From an uncultured Coprococcus sp. (GTDB taxonomy: Bacteria > Bacillota_A > Clostridia > Lachnospirales > Lachnospiraceae), in contig CAAGAB010000277.1 in NCBI GenBank assembly GCA_900767685.1, positions 1 through 16,714 of the forward strand: a stretch of DNA of 16,714 bases, read 5' to 3'. The notes under the pieces were generated by a model. The model did no database searches and was not told where the DNA came from. It saw only the letters and a program-made list of their open reading frames with translations. Positions 1 to 7,995 of this stretch are shown here, piece by piece. The stretch's first letter is position 1. Every line of letters starts with the position of its first letter. The position numbers were made by a program, and so were the translations under genes.

Positions 1-204
1 AAGGAAGAAGTCATTGAAGCAGCAACCAATGAGGCTAGGAAAGAGGTCATAAGGCTGTTAGGCGGAGTGATATCCGGGATGAATGTTGGTCAGCCGGTAA
101 TAATGCAGGCAGCCAATAGTGAAGCACAAGAACCTACAGAAGATGTTATGGACGATGCAGATGTTGCAGGACTTGCAATGGGATGGATGTCGAAAGGAGA
201 CTGA
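1..204 (+). CDS. C-terminal fragment of an unidentified protein
   Basis: Reading frame 1 is open from the first base to TGA at 202-204 and gives the last 67 residues of a protein whose start lies outside the window. The fragment begins with a charged helix (KEEVIEAATNEARKEV), continues through a more hydrophobic segment (IRLLGGVISGMNVGQPVIM) and ends in an acidic tail followed by GLAMGWMSKGD. I do not recognise the family. The next ORF begins 5 bases after the stop and its ribosome site (AAAGGAG, 193-199) lies inside this coding end, which supports translational coupling and therefore that this frame is real. Confidence 0.6.
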   Translation, partial: KEEVIEAATNEARKEVIRLLGGVISGMNVGQPVIMQAANSEAQEPTEDVMDDADVAGLAMGWMSKGD

Positions 205-209
205 TTATT

Positions 210-383
210 ATGAGAAGAGTTATGGGAGCCGTAGGAACAGTGATGTTAGAGATACTCAAGTGGATATTAAGGATAATTCTTGGAGCGTTGAAGCTGGTCT
301 TAGGACTTGCCAGAATAATTCTTCTTCTATTCGCTATGGTGGCAAGGATATTTCTTTCATTCGTAAGAATGGGCACATTCTGA
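210..383 (+). CDS. Small hydrophobic membrane protein, 57 residues
   Basis: The predicted product is 57 residues and almost wholly hydrophobic after a short basic start (MRRVMGAVG). A long run of Leu, Ile, Val and Ala, interrupted by single Lys and Arg residues, covers roughly residues 10-52, enough for one long or two short membrane helices. I chose ATG 210 over the in-frame ATG 183 because AAAGGAG at 193-199 is correctly spaced for it, and ATG 183 lies inside the previous gene with no ribosome site. Small membrane proteins of this kind are frequent in conjugation modules (for example the CD1845-type peptides of Clostridioides difficile elements), but I cannot assign this one to a named family. 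Confidence 0.6.
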   Translation: MRRVMGAVGTVMLEILKWILRIILGALKLVLGLARIILLLFAMVARIFLSFVRMGTF

Positions 384-397
384 GAGGAGGTGAGCGT

Positions 398-481
398 ATG
401 CAGGTAAAGGGTTTATTCTTAAATTATAAGAAAAACAGAAGACTTATGCAGTATTTCTTTAAAATAAGAGAGCTGGTATAA
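398..481 (+). CDS. Very small basic peptide ORF, 27 residues
   Basis: ATG 398 follows an almost ideal Shine-Dalgarno sequence (AGGAGGTGA, 385-393) and opens a 27-codon frame ending TAA at 479-481. The product is Lys/Arg-rich (KKNRR in the middle) with aromatic and hydrophobic residues on either side, so it could be a small amphipathic peptide. It starts 14 bases after the membrane peptide stop, consistent with the same transcript. The strength of the ribosome site is the only positive evidence. It may instead be the decayed start of a once longer gene, because the following 138 bases are non-coding. Confidence 0.4.
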   Translation: MQVKGLFLNYKKNRRLMQYFFKIRELV

Positions 482-483
482 TG

Positions 484-618
484 AAAGGAGTTTAAGATGC
501 ACAGAATACGGGACAGTCCTATGTGTCCCGTGCATTACAGATAAATAGTTCACCGCAAGGGTGGATGGCACGGAACACAAAGCCCGTCCCTCTTGCGGAG
601 AAGGGATGGGCGATTACT
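484..618 (+). promoter_or_regulatory. Structured leader upstream of the lipoprotein gene
   Basis: This stretch holds several inverted repeats. Hairpin A is a perfect 8-bp stem, ACGGGACA (508-515) with TGTCCCGT (524-531), loop 8 nt. Hairpin B pairs CCGCAAG (553-559) with CTTGCGG (592-598). Hairpin C pairs GCCCGTCCCT (582-591) with AGGGATGGGC (602-611), ten pairs with one G.U. B and C cannot form together, because the right arm of B is the loop of C. CCGTGC (528-533) can also pair with GCACGG (568-573), which would break A. A 15-codon ORF (ATG 497, TAA 542-544) with a good ribosome site, AAAGGAG at 484-490, runs through hairpin A. The layout resembles an attenuator or a structured cis-RNA, but no U-run follows hairpin C, so control of translation of the next gene is the likelier reading. 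Confidence 0.45.
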
Positions 619-1407
619 ATGAAGAAGATAAGTATTATCTTATTATCCGCAGTACTGGTCTTTTCAATGGCTGCCTGTAATGGTGGTAAGGAAAAGGCTG
701 ATAATCAGACAGAGAAACAGACGGAAAGCGTAAAGCCAACTGAAGAAGCAGAAATGGCAACGGAAGCTGTCACAGAGGTCACAACCGAAGCTGGAAGTGA
801 AGAGACAGAGAAAGATATTGCCGAGGTTAAAGATTCAGGAGAGAAGACTGATAAGGAAGATAACCAGTCTGCTGATAATGAAACTGCTTCAAAGCAGAAA
901 GAAAAGTCAGAGCAGAATGACGAGCCGGAACAGAAAGCTCCTGCAAGTGGTAATAAGGAAGCTGGTGGAAATCAGAGTAATGCAGGTAATGGTGGTCAGA
1001 CTACAGACAGTCCGAAAGACAATGTGAGCAATCCACAGCCTGCATCCGTGGCATACAGTCCACAGAATGTTGTGTCACTTGCAACAGCAAAGTGTCAGGC
1101 AGGAGGGATGATTACCACACAGCAGAATTTACAGAATCATTTGAATGACGGCAGTATCACGCAGGAAGAGTACAATGAGTATTATCCTTACGATGGTATG
1201 GAAGGCTCTTATTATAGTGTGTTTGTAGAGACAGACCTCAACAAAGCAAGTACCATTGATGGACAGCGGTTATCATCTGAGGATGCAATCGCAGAATATA
1301 TTGCAAGTATGTTACTTTTGGAAACAGATCCGGTATTCTACATCAGTTATGATGGAGTTTACACGACAGGCGGCACAGACTATTACGAGTTTCGATGTCA
1401 CAGATAA
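619..1407 (+). CDS. Secreted lipoprotein with acidic linker, unknown function
   Basis: The 262-residue product starts with a textbook lipoprotein signal peptide: two Lys, a hydrophobic core and the lipobox MAAC with the lipidated Cys at residue 20. Residues about 21-155 are low-complexity, rich in Glu, Lys, Thr, Gln and Asn, and would act as a flexible stalk through the cell wall. The last ~105 residues look folded (from about SVAYSPQNVVSLATAKCQ to the end) and carry two Cys, one in AKCQ and one in the final FRCHR. I do not recognise this domain. The frame is open further upstream to 496, but ATG 619 is chosen because it puts the signal peptide at the N-terminus. No close ribosome site is visible; GGAGAAGGG (597-605) is 13 bases away and lies inside the leader hairpin. 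It is probably a surface partner of the adhesin that follows. Confidence 0.8.
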   Translation: MKKISIILLSAVLVFSMAACNGGKEKADNQTEKQTESVKPTEEAEMATEAVTEVTTEAGSEETEKDIAEVKDSGEKTDKEDNQSADNETASKQKEKSEQNDEPEQKAPASGNKEAGGNQSNAGNGGQTTDSPKDNVSNPQPASVAYSPQNVVSLATAKCQAGGMITTQQNLQNHLNDGSITQEEYNEYYPYDGMEGSYYSVFVETDLNKASTIDGQRLSSEDAIAEYIASMLLLETDPVFYISYDGVYTTGGTDYYEFRCHR

Positions 1408-1430
1408 ATAAAAACGAATAGAAGCAGAAG

Positions 1431-1478
1431 GAAGAAAGATGTAAGCCATAAACCATAAACTTATGTCTTTCTTTTTTT
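1431..1478 (+). terminator. Hairpin plus U-run between lipoprotein and adhesin genes
   Basis: AAGAAAGATGTAAG (1432-1445) pairs with CTTATGTCTTTCTT (1460-1473) as a 14-bp stem containing a tandem pair of G.U wobbles, extendable by one more wobble at 1431/1474. T residues run on to 1478. The 14-nt loop is itself a direct repeat of CCATAAA. It looks like a rho-independent terminator or attenuator lying between the lipoprotein stop and the adhesin ribosome site. The wobble pairs would be A.C mismatches on the other strand, so the + transcript is the form that folds. Confidence 0.7.
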
Positions 1479-1505
1479 ATGCGTAAATTAAGGAGGAAAG
1501 AGCAC

Positions 1506-4500
1506 ATGAAACAGAAACTAAAGCGTTTTATGGCAGGATTTATGGCTATGCTCACACTGGTTGGAACACTCTTTACGAATGGAACAACAGCATTTGCAGC
1601 CAGTCCGCAGGCAAATATTGCGTTCTGGAATGCGTCAGTCAAAAATTCCGGAGAAGTAAGTGAGCTGAAGCCCGGATATAATCATGGCAAGATTCTGTAT
1701 TCAATTCTTGACGGAAATTCTGCATATTGTATGAATTTCGGATTAAGAGCAGATGGCGGTCAGCTTATGAACAGCTACGATGATGCGAGCACATCAATGT
1801 CAGCACAGCAGAGAAAGCTTTTAAGTTACTGCCTTTATTATGGGTTTAACAGTACACAAAAGGCGGCACCAAGCAACAGTCAGTGCGATGAGTATATCGC
1901 AACTCAGGCAATGGTATGGGTTATTGTAGCAGATATCTTTGGAACCGGAAGTGGTGATTCGGCAGCAAGAAAGCTCTGTAACACAGCACCAAGTCCTGAT
2001 TCTTCATACAGCTATTATGAGAGACTCAGGGACAATATCAGCAGCTCCTACAATGCAACACTTCCAAGTTTTGCATCACGCAGAACCAGTGAGGCACCAA
2101 CTTATGAATTAAAGTGGAATGAGGGAAGTCAGAGATTTGAAACAACATTATCTGACAGCAATGGTGTTTTATCGGATTTTGATTTTGGCATCAGCGGATA
2201 TTCTGTTGATAAGAATGGCAACAGTATTACAATCTCTTCAACGAGCGTGAATACTACAGCTACAACAGGAACATTCACATCCAATGCTGGCAAGGTTGAG
2301 ACCACATCAAGCTGTGTATTCTGGCTTACAGGAAAGAGCGGATATCAGGAGTTTATTTCTGAAAGACCGACAGCAGATCCTATCAAAGCATATATCAAGG
2401 TCAAGACAGAGAATATCGGATATGGTGAGCTTACAAAGACAGATGAGTCAAGCGGAGTGAAGCTTTCCGGTGCAGTCTATGGAATCTATTCTGACAGCGG
2501 ATGCACAAACAGAGTACAGACCATGACAACAGATGGAAACGGATATGCAAAGTCAGCTGCACTTGTTGCAGGCACTTATTATGTAAAAGAGATTACCGCG
2601 CCAAAGGGATATGTCCTTTCCGGTAAAGTTCATACACTTACTGTAAAAGCAGGACAGACAACGGGAATCTCTGCAACAGATAAAGAGCAGCTTGGAGCAA
2701 TCACAATCTATAAAGAGGGTGAGGTGCTTAGCTCATGGAATGGAAGCAATTTCACTTATGAGAAAAAGAAGCTTTCCGGAGCAGCATTCAAGGTGACTGC
2801 CGGAGCAGATATCTACAAGGCAGATAGTACAAAGGTGTATAGTGCTGGCGATGTAGTGGCAGAAAGCCTTACAACGGGAACTGACGGACAGGTGGTATTA
2901 TCTGACCTTCATCTTGGAACTTATGTGGTTACTGAGATTAAGAGCATCGACGGATATACAATCAATACCACACCTCAGACAGTTGCAGTTGAGTATAAGG
3001 ACCAGACTGTGACAGTCCAGTATGAATCAACTACGATTGAGAATACAAGACAGAAAGCGGATGTATCTGTCGTAAAGAAGGACTCTGACACAGAGAACCC
3101 TCTTGATGGCGGCAAGTACACACTTTATGCCGGAAATGACATCAAAAACTATGCCGGACAGGTTATTGTGACAAAGGGTACAGCTCTTGAGACAGTAACT
3201 ACAGGTGAGGACGGAAAGGCAAGCTACAGCGTGGATCTGCCAATCTCTAACGGATATTATGTCTCAGAGACACAGGCACCATATGCGTATATCAGAAACA
3301 GTAAAGATGTTTACAGCTTCAATTTCAATGTATTACCTGAAACACAGGCAAAGGCATCATTCAGTCACACATTTGTAAATGACAGAACCACAGCAAAGAT
3401 TCATATCTACAAGGTAGACAAGGAATCAGGCAAGGCAGCAGCCCAGGGAGATGCAAGCCTTGAAGGTGCAGTTTATGGTCTTTATGCGAGAAACGATATC
3501 GTGCATCCGGACGGAGCAACAGGAGTTGTATTCAAAACAGGAGATCTTGTAGCAACACTTACAACAGATAAGAATGGCGAGGCAGAGGTCAATAACCTTT
3601 ACCTTGGAAACTATTATGTGAAAGAAATCACTCCATCAGAGGGGTATCTCTTAGACGAAGAGGAGCACGATGTAGTATGCGACTATGAGGGAGACCTTGT
3701 AGCAGAGGTATCAAGAAGCACAACCTCAGCAGAGCAGGTCATCAAGCAGCCATTCCAGCTTATCAAGGTATCTGACAATGGCGATGATACTGAAGCAGGC
3801 TTGTTGGCAGGTGCAGAGTTCACAGCATACTTAAAATCTTCTTTATCCGTAAAGGAAGATGGAAGTTATGACTTTGATAAGGCAACTCCGGTAGTAATCG
3901 GGGAAAACGGAGCAACAACAATCACATCCGATGATAAGGGACATGCAGTTTCCATTGCAATTCCTTATGGAACGTATGTGGTACTTGAAACAGAAACACC
4001 TCACAACATGGAAACAATCAAACCTTTTGAGGTAAAGATTGTGGAGAACAATCCAACAAAGCCTCAGACATGGAGAGTTTTCATTGACCGTGAGTTTACA
4101 GCAAAACTTCGTGTGGTAAAGAAAGATGCTGATACAAAGCAGACAGTTCTTATCCCAAACACAGAGTTTAAGATTTTTAATCTTGATACTGAAAAATATG
4201 TATCCATGATTACAACTTATCCTTCCAAGGTGACACACACTTCATTCTTTACGGATGAGGACGGGGATTTGATTTTACCGGAGGCATTAAAGCTTGGTAA
4301 TTACAGAATTGAGGAGATTGCAGCTCCATTTGGATATGTGGTAAACGAGACTTATGTAAAGGTAGCGGTAGATACGGATACAGCATATGAGATTGATCCG
4401 GAGACTTATGAAGCAATCATTACAGTGGATTACGAAGATGCACCTGTTGTGGGTGAACTTACCGTAGAGAAGAAGGGAGAAGTTCTTGACTCTTATAAGG

Positions 4501-6890
4501 GTGGTCTTTTCGCTGATTCAGATGAAAAGTCATTCGTGTACCGTGAGGGAAGCCTTGCAGGTGCCAAGTATGAAGTCTATGCAGCTGAGGATATCTTTAC
4601 AGCTGATATGCAGAAAGACGCTGATGGCAACAGAACAAAGTATTATTCTGAGGGCGAGCTTGTGGCAACACTTGTTACCGGAGATGATGGAAAAGCAGTT
4701 ATTAAGAATCTTCCATTAGGAAAATACAAGGTTGTTGAAGTAGAAGCTCCTTACGGATATGTTCTGAATCAGTATGCACAGTATGTAACATTTGCTTATG
4801 TGGATGACCATACGCCTGTAATTTATGAAACAGCAGCATTTACCAATGACAGACAGAAGTTATCATTATCTGTAGAAAAGAAAGATTCTGAGACAGATGA
4901 GCTTATTTCTGGAGCAGTATTTGGTCTTTATGCAGATGAAGACATCAGAAATGTTGATGGAAAAGTTATCATAGAAGCAGGTACTTTACTTGAGACAGCA
5001 GTTTCAGATGAGAATGGTATCGTAAGCTTCACAAAGGATTATCCATTTGCCAAGTATTTTGCAAAAGAAATGGAAACACCTGCCGGATATGTGACAAACG
5101 AGGAAGTAATCGCCTTTGATGCACAGTATCAGGGACAGGATATCAAGGTTGCCAAGTACAGCAGCTTATTCCTTAATACTACAACTACTTTTGAATTCTC
5201 CAAGGAGGATATCACAAGCGGTGCAGAGCTTTCAGGAGCAACTCTTTGTGTTATTGACAAGGATGGAAATGTCATTGAGACATGGACTTCCGTCAGCGGA
5301 GAGAAACATGTAATCAAGAAGCTGGTAGTAGGTGAGACTTATACTCTTCGTGAAGAATTTGCACCATACGGATATCTTCGAGCAACAGACATTCAGTTTA
5401 CTGTTGAGGACACAGAAAATATCCAGTCCGTTGTAATGAAGGATGAAGTGCCTACAGGTTCTATCATCATCAACAAGGATGGTGAATTTGTAACAGACAA
5501 GACCCTTATCAAGGGACACTGGTACGATTTCATTTTCAATTACTTCAAGAAATCCCTTGCCGGAGTAACCTTTGAAGTATATGCGGCAGAAGACATTGTA
5601 AGTCCTGACGGGCTTGACACCGTATATTTTGAAAAGGATGAACTGGTAGCAACAATCGTAACCGATGACAATGGTATTGCAAGCATAGAGGAATTGCCAC
5701 TTGGCAAGTATTATCTTGTGGAAACAGAAACCATTGAAGGATTTGTTTTAGACAGTACACCTATCGAAGCAGACCTTTCTTATGTGGATCAGGACACAGA
5801 GGTGGTATATGCCGGAATGGATGTAACCAATGAAAGGCAGAAGGTTAAGATTACAGTTGTTAAAACTGATTCAGAGACAGAGAAGCCTTTAGAGGGTGCG
5901 GTATTCGGTCTTTTTGCAAAAGAGGACATCGTAAATTCTGAGGGTACAGTCATTGTGGCAGCTGATGAAAGAATCGAGAAAGCAGTCACAGGTGCAGACG
6001 GAACAGTAACCTTTGTTTCAGACCTTCCACTTGGACAGTATTATGTGAAAGAAATCGAAGCTCCAAAGGGATATGTGAATTCTGACGAGGTATTTGATGT
6101 GGATGCATCTTACCAGGGCGAAGATGTAACTGTCATCGAGTTTACAGCTGAATTTGAAAATGCACCAATCAAGGTAGAATTTTCAAAGACTGATATCACC
6201 GGCGAGAAGGAAATTGCAGGTGCCAAGTTATCAGTAATTGATTCAGAAGGAAAGGTAGTGGAAAGCTGGACCTCTGAGGCTGGAAAGAATCACATGATAG
6301 AGAGACTTCCGGTTGGAAAATATACTCTTCGTGAGGAAACAGCTCCTTATGGATATAAGATTGCCAAAGATGTAGAGTTTGAGGTAACTGAGACAGCAGA
6401 AATCCAAGAGGTATCCATGAAGGATGAATATGCTGTAGGTAAGATTATTATTGAAAAGACAGATGAAGTGACAAAGAAGCCTATCGCAGGAGTAGAATTT
6501 GAAATCCGTGATAAGGACGGAAAGGTCATTGAAACTGTTGTAACTGACAAAGATGGTCATGCAGAATCAAAAGAACTTCCAATCTGTATCTATAACGAAG
6601 ATGGCTCTTTCAAGGAAGACATCCATTACTATGTTGTAGAGACAAAGGCAGCGGAAGGATATATTCTTGATGAAACTGTACACGATGTTGTTTTACAGTA
6701 TGATGACAATGCACCTGAGTGTGTAGAGTATACTTTATCACTCACAAACAAACCGACAGAACCAAAGCTTCCACAGACAGGAGATAACTTCAATCCTTGG
6801 CTTTACGCCGGATTAGGTCTTGGAGCTCTTGCACTTGGACTTTTTGCAGCATTCTGGAAAAAGAAAGAAGATGGAGCAGAGGAAGCGTAA
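1506..6890 (+). CDS. Giant LPXTG-anchored adhesin: thioester head plus ~13 SpaA/CnaB repeats
   Basis: The 1794-residue protein has a signal peptide (likely cleaved after TAFAA, residue 32), then a thioester-type adhesin domain. In that domain AYC (Cys75) and TQAMVW (Gln134) are the expected Cys and Gln of the internal thioester that bonds covalently to host or cell targets. From about residue 305 to 1750 come roughly 13 SpaA/CnaB-like domains of ~110 residues, with recurrent LxGAxFxLY, GxYYVKExxAPxGY and terminal N-x-R strands. Many have a Lys near the start (KKDS, KTDS), a middle Glu (KEI) and a late Asn, as in intramolecular isopeptide bonds. The end is a sortase signal: LPQTG (1755-1759), a membrane helix and a KKKEDG tail. 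ATG 1506 is preferred to 1479 because AGGAGG at 1491-1496 serves it and the signal peptide then begins cleanly. It acts at the cell wall, probably in adhesion or donor-recipient contact. No sortase is in the window. Confidence 0.93.
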   Translation: MKQKLKRFMAGFMAMLTLVGTLFTNGTTAFAASPQANIAFWNASVKNSGEVSELKPGYNHGKILYSILDGNSAYCMNFGLRADGGQLMNSYDDASTSMSAQQRKLLSYCLYYGFNSTQKAAPSNSQCDEYIATQAMVWVIVADIFGTGSGDSAARKLCNTAPSPDSSYSYYERLRDNISSSYNATLPSFASRRTSEAPTYELKWNEGSQRFETTLSDSNGVLSDFDFGISGYSVDKNGNSITISSTSVNTTATTGTFTSNAGKVETTSSCVFWLTGKSGYQEFISERPTADPIKAYIKVKTENIGYGELTKTDESSGVKLSGAVYGIYSDSGCTNRVQTMTTDGNGYAKSAALVAGTYYVKEITAPKGYVLSGKVHTLTVKAGQTTGISATDKEQLGAITIYKEGEVLSSWNGSNFTYEKKKLSGAAFKVTAGADIYKADSTKVYSAGDVVAESLTTGTDGQVVLSDLHLGTYVVTEIKSIDGYTINTTPQTVAVEYKDQTVTVQYESTTIENTRQKADVSVVKKDSDTENPLDGGKYTLYAGNDIKNYAGQVIVTKGTALETVTTGEDGKASYSVDLPISNGYYVSETQAPYAYIRNSKDVYSFNFNVLPETQAKASFSHTFVNDRTTAKIHIYKVDKESGKAAAQGDASLEGAVYGLYARNDIVHPDGATGVVFKTGDLVATLTTDKNGEAEVNNLYLGNYYVKEITPSEGYLLDEEEHDVVCDYEGDLVAEVSRSTTSAEQVIKQPFQLIKVSDNGDDTEAGLLAGAEFTAYLKSSLSVKEDGSYDFDKATPVVIGENGATTITSDDKGHAVSIAIPYGTYVVLETETPHNMETIKPFEVKIVENNPTKPQTWRVFIDREFTAKLRVVKKDADTKQTVLIPNTEFKIFNLDTEKYVSMITTYPSKVTHTSFFTDEDGDLILPEALKLGNYRIEEIAAPFGYVVNETYVKVAVDTDTAYEIDPETYEAIITVDYEDAPVVGELTVEKKGEVLDSYKGGLFADSDEKSFVYREGSLAGAKYEVYAAEDIFTADMQKDADGNRTKYYSEGELVATLVTGDDGKAVIKNLPLGKYKVVEVEAPYGYVLNQYAQYVTFAYVDDHTPVIYETAAFTNDRQKLSLSVEKKDSETDELISGAVFGLYADEDIRNVDGKVIIEAGTLLETAVSDENGIVSFTKDYPFAKYFAKEMETPAGYVTNEEVIAFDAQYQGQDIKVAKYSSLFLNTTTTFEFSKEDITSGAELSGATLCVIDKDGNVIETWTSVSGEKHVIKKLVVGETYTLREEFAPYGYLRATDIQFTVEDTENIQSVVMKDEVPTGSIIINKDGEFVTDKTLIKGHWYDFIFNYFKKSLAGVTFEVYAAEDIVSPDGLDTVYFEKDELVATIVTDDNGIASIEELPLGKYYLVETETIEGFVLDSTPIEADLSYVDQDTEVVYAGMDVTNERQKVKITVVKTDSETEKPLEGAVFGLFAKEDIVNSEGTVIVAADERIEKAVTGADGTVTFVSDLPLGQYYVKEIEAPKGYVNSDEVFDVDASYQGEDVTVIEFTAEFENAPIKVEFSKTDITGEKEIAGAKLSVIDSEGKVVESWTSEAGKNHMIERLPVGKYTLREETAPYGYKIAKDVEFEVTETAEIQEVSMKDEYAVGKIIIEKTDEVTKKPIAGVEFEIRDKDGKVIETVVTDKDGHAESKELPICIYNEDGSFKEDIHYYVVETKAAEGYILDETVHDVVLQYDDNAPECVEYTLSLTNKPTEPKLPQTGDNFNPWLYAGLGLGALALGLFAAFWKKKEDGAEEA
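4445..6430 (+). repeat. Duplicated three-domain block inside the adhesin
   Basis: Within the adhesin, domains 7-8-9 (from about residue 980) and 10-11-12 (from about residue 1316) follow the same order of three distinguishable types. The first type begins GEL/GSI with a KxGE motif and has a long insertion before SLAG. The second begins KKDSETDE or KTDSETEK. The third begins FSKEDIT or FSKTDIT and contains ETWTS or ESWTS and TLREE-APYGY. The blocks have diverged at the protein level, so this is an old duplication rather than a recent DNA repeat. Boundaries are approximate. Confidence 0.7.
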
Positions 6891-6913
6891 AACCAAATAG
6901 TAACAAGTAACCC

Positions 6914-6955
6914 GGCGGGGAATGTAAGCTAATGACTTATGTTCCCTGCTATTTT
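6914..6955 (+). terminator. Hairpin plus U-run after the adhesin gene
   Basis: GGCGGGGAATGTAAG (6914-6928) pairs with CTTATGTTCCCTGCT (6936-6950) as a 15-bp stem with four G.U wobbles and a 7-nt loop, followed by ATTTTT. It lies 24 bases after the adhesin stop and 27 bases before the next start, and fits a rho-independent terminator or partial attenuator. The distal seven pairs (ATGTAAG with CTTATGT) are identical to those of the hairpin upstream of the adhesin. Confidence 0.75.
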
Positions 6956-6981
6956 TATTAAGAAAACGGAGGAATCGTAAT

Positions 6982-7986
6982 ATGATGGAATATGAGATTT
7001 TTAAAGGAGTAGTAGGAGAAAAATTCAAAGAGTTTTTACCGGAGAAGTATCAGGATGCACAGGTGGAAATCAGACCGGTAGATAAGGTGAACCGCACACT
7101 TGACGGATTATCAATCAGGGTAAATGAACCGGGAATGAACATCAGTCCGACAATCTATGTCAACCATATGTATGAGGACTATGTTACAACAGAGAATCTG
7201 AATGCAACTCTTGAGAGAGCTGCAGAAGGTTTTATAAAGGCAATGGAACAGAAGGAGAGTATCAATGTAAGTGAGCTGACAAATGCTGAATGTGCAAAGG
7301 ATAAAATTGTGTTTCAGCTTATCAATACAGAGCAGAACAAAGAAATGCTTGCCAATATGCCCCACAGGGAATTCAAGGATTTGTCGGTTATCTATCGTAT
7401 GGTGGTAAAGATTGACGGGGAAGGAATTGCTTCAACACCTGTCCATAACGGACTTGCAGATACTCTTGGATTCACAGAGGAGCAGCTGTTCAAGCTTGCC
7501 GCAGAGAATACAAAGAGACTTTTACCACCAGTTGTTAAATCAATGAATGATGTGATGAGAGAAATCTTTATGAAGGATGGTATGCCGCCTGAGATTGCAG
7601 ATATGATGCTTGGTGAGATGCCACCGGAACAGCAGATGTATGTAATCAGCAATAACAAGGGAATCAACGGAGCAGTCAGTATGCTTTATGAGGACGGACT
7701 CCATGACCTTGCCGAAAAGCTTGGTTCAGACCTTTATATCATGCCAAGTTCAATCCATGAGGTTATCGCAGTAAGTACAGATATGGGCAATCCGAATGAA
7801 CTGGCTGCAATGGTGGCTGAAATCAATATGGATCAGGTGGCTCTTGATGAGAGACTTTCCAATCAGGTATATCACTATGACAAAGACCTTCGCAAGGTAA
7901 CACTTGCAACAGATACTCCGAATAAGCGTCTTGATGGAATTGTTGCGGAAGCACCTATGGTATATGAAGCAGGCAAGACCAGATAG
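6982..7986 (+). CDS. DUF5688 family protein
   Basis: The 334-residue product matches my memory of the DUF5688 family, which recurs in conjugative elements of gut Clostridia. Its function is not established. The N-terminus (EYEIFKGVVGEKFKEFLPEKYQ) and the following VNRTLDGLSIRV segment are the family-typical start. The sequence is soluble, with no signal peptide or membrane helix. The C-terminal half contains the EVIAVSTDMGNPNELAAMVAEIN region and a strand-rich end. GGAGG at 6968-6972 is 9 bases before ATG 6982; the next codon is also ATG, so a start 3 bases later is possible. It follows the second hairpin and begins the compact group running to 9611. Confidence 0.8.
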   Translation: MMEYEIFKGVVGEKFKEFLPEKYQDAQVEIRPVDKVNRTLDGLSIRVNEPGMNISPTIYVNHMYEDYVTTENLNATLERAAEGFIKAMEQKESINVSELTNAECAKDKIVFQLINTEQNKEMLANMPHREFKDLSVIYRMVVKIDGEGIASTPVHNGLADTLGFTEEQLFKLAAENTKRLLPPVVKSMNDVMREIFMKDGMPPEIADMMLGEMPPEQQMYVISNNKGINGAVSMLYEDGLHDLAEKLGSDLYIMPSSIHEVIAVSTDMGNPNELAAMVAEINMDQVALDERLSNQVYHYDKDLRKVTLATDTPNKRLDGIVAEAPMVYEAGKTR

Positions 7987-7995
7987 GAGGCTGCC

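Noticed and set aside
119..481. 120-codon + frame across the small peptide genes
   Set aside because: It crosses two better-supported small frames with good ribosome sites, has no ribosome site of its own, and has an irregular composition typical of a shadow frame.
523..618. 32-residue upstream extension of the lipoprotein from GTG 523
   Set aside because: It would bury a perfect lipoprotein signal peptide inside the protein, and the segment is better explained as a leader with inverted repeats. The frame being open is noted, so a small chance remains.
1479..1505. Earlier start of the adhesin at 1479
   Set aside because: AGGAGG at 1491-1496 lies downstream of it and serves ATG 1506, which also gives a standard signal peptide.
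3843..4238. 131-codon minus-strand frame inside the adhesin
   Set aside because: It is Cys- and Phe-rich with no ribosome site, and is antisense to a clear repeat-domain coding region.
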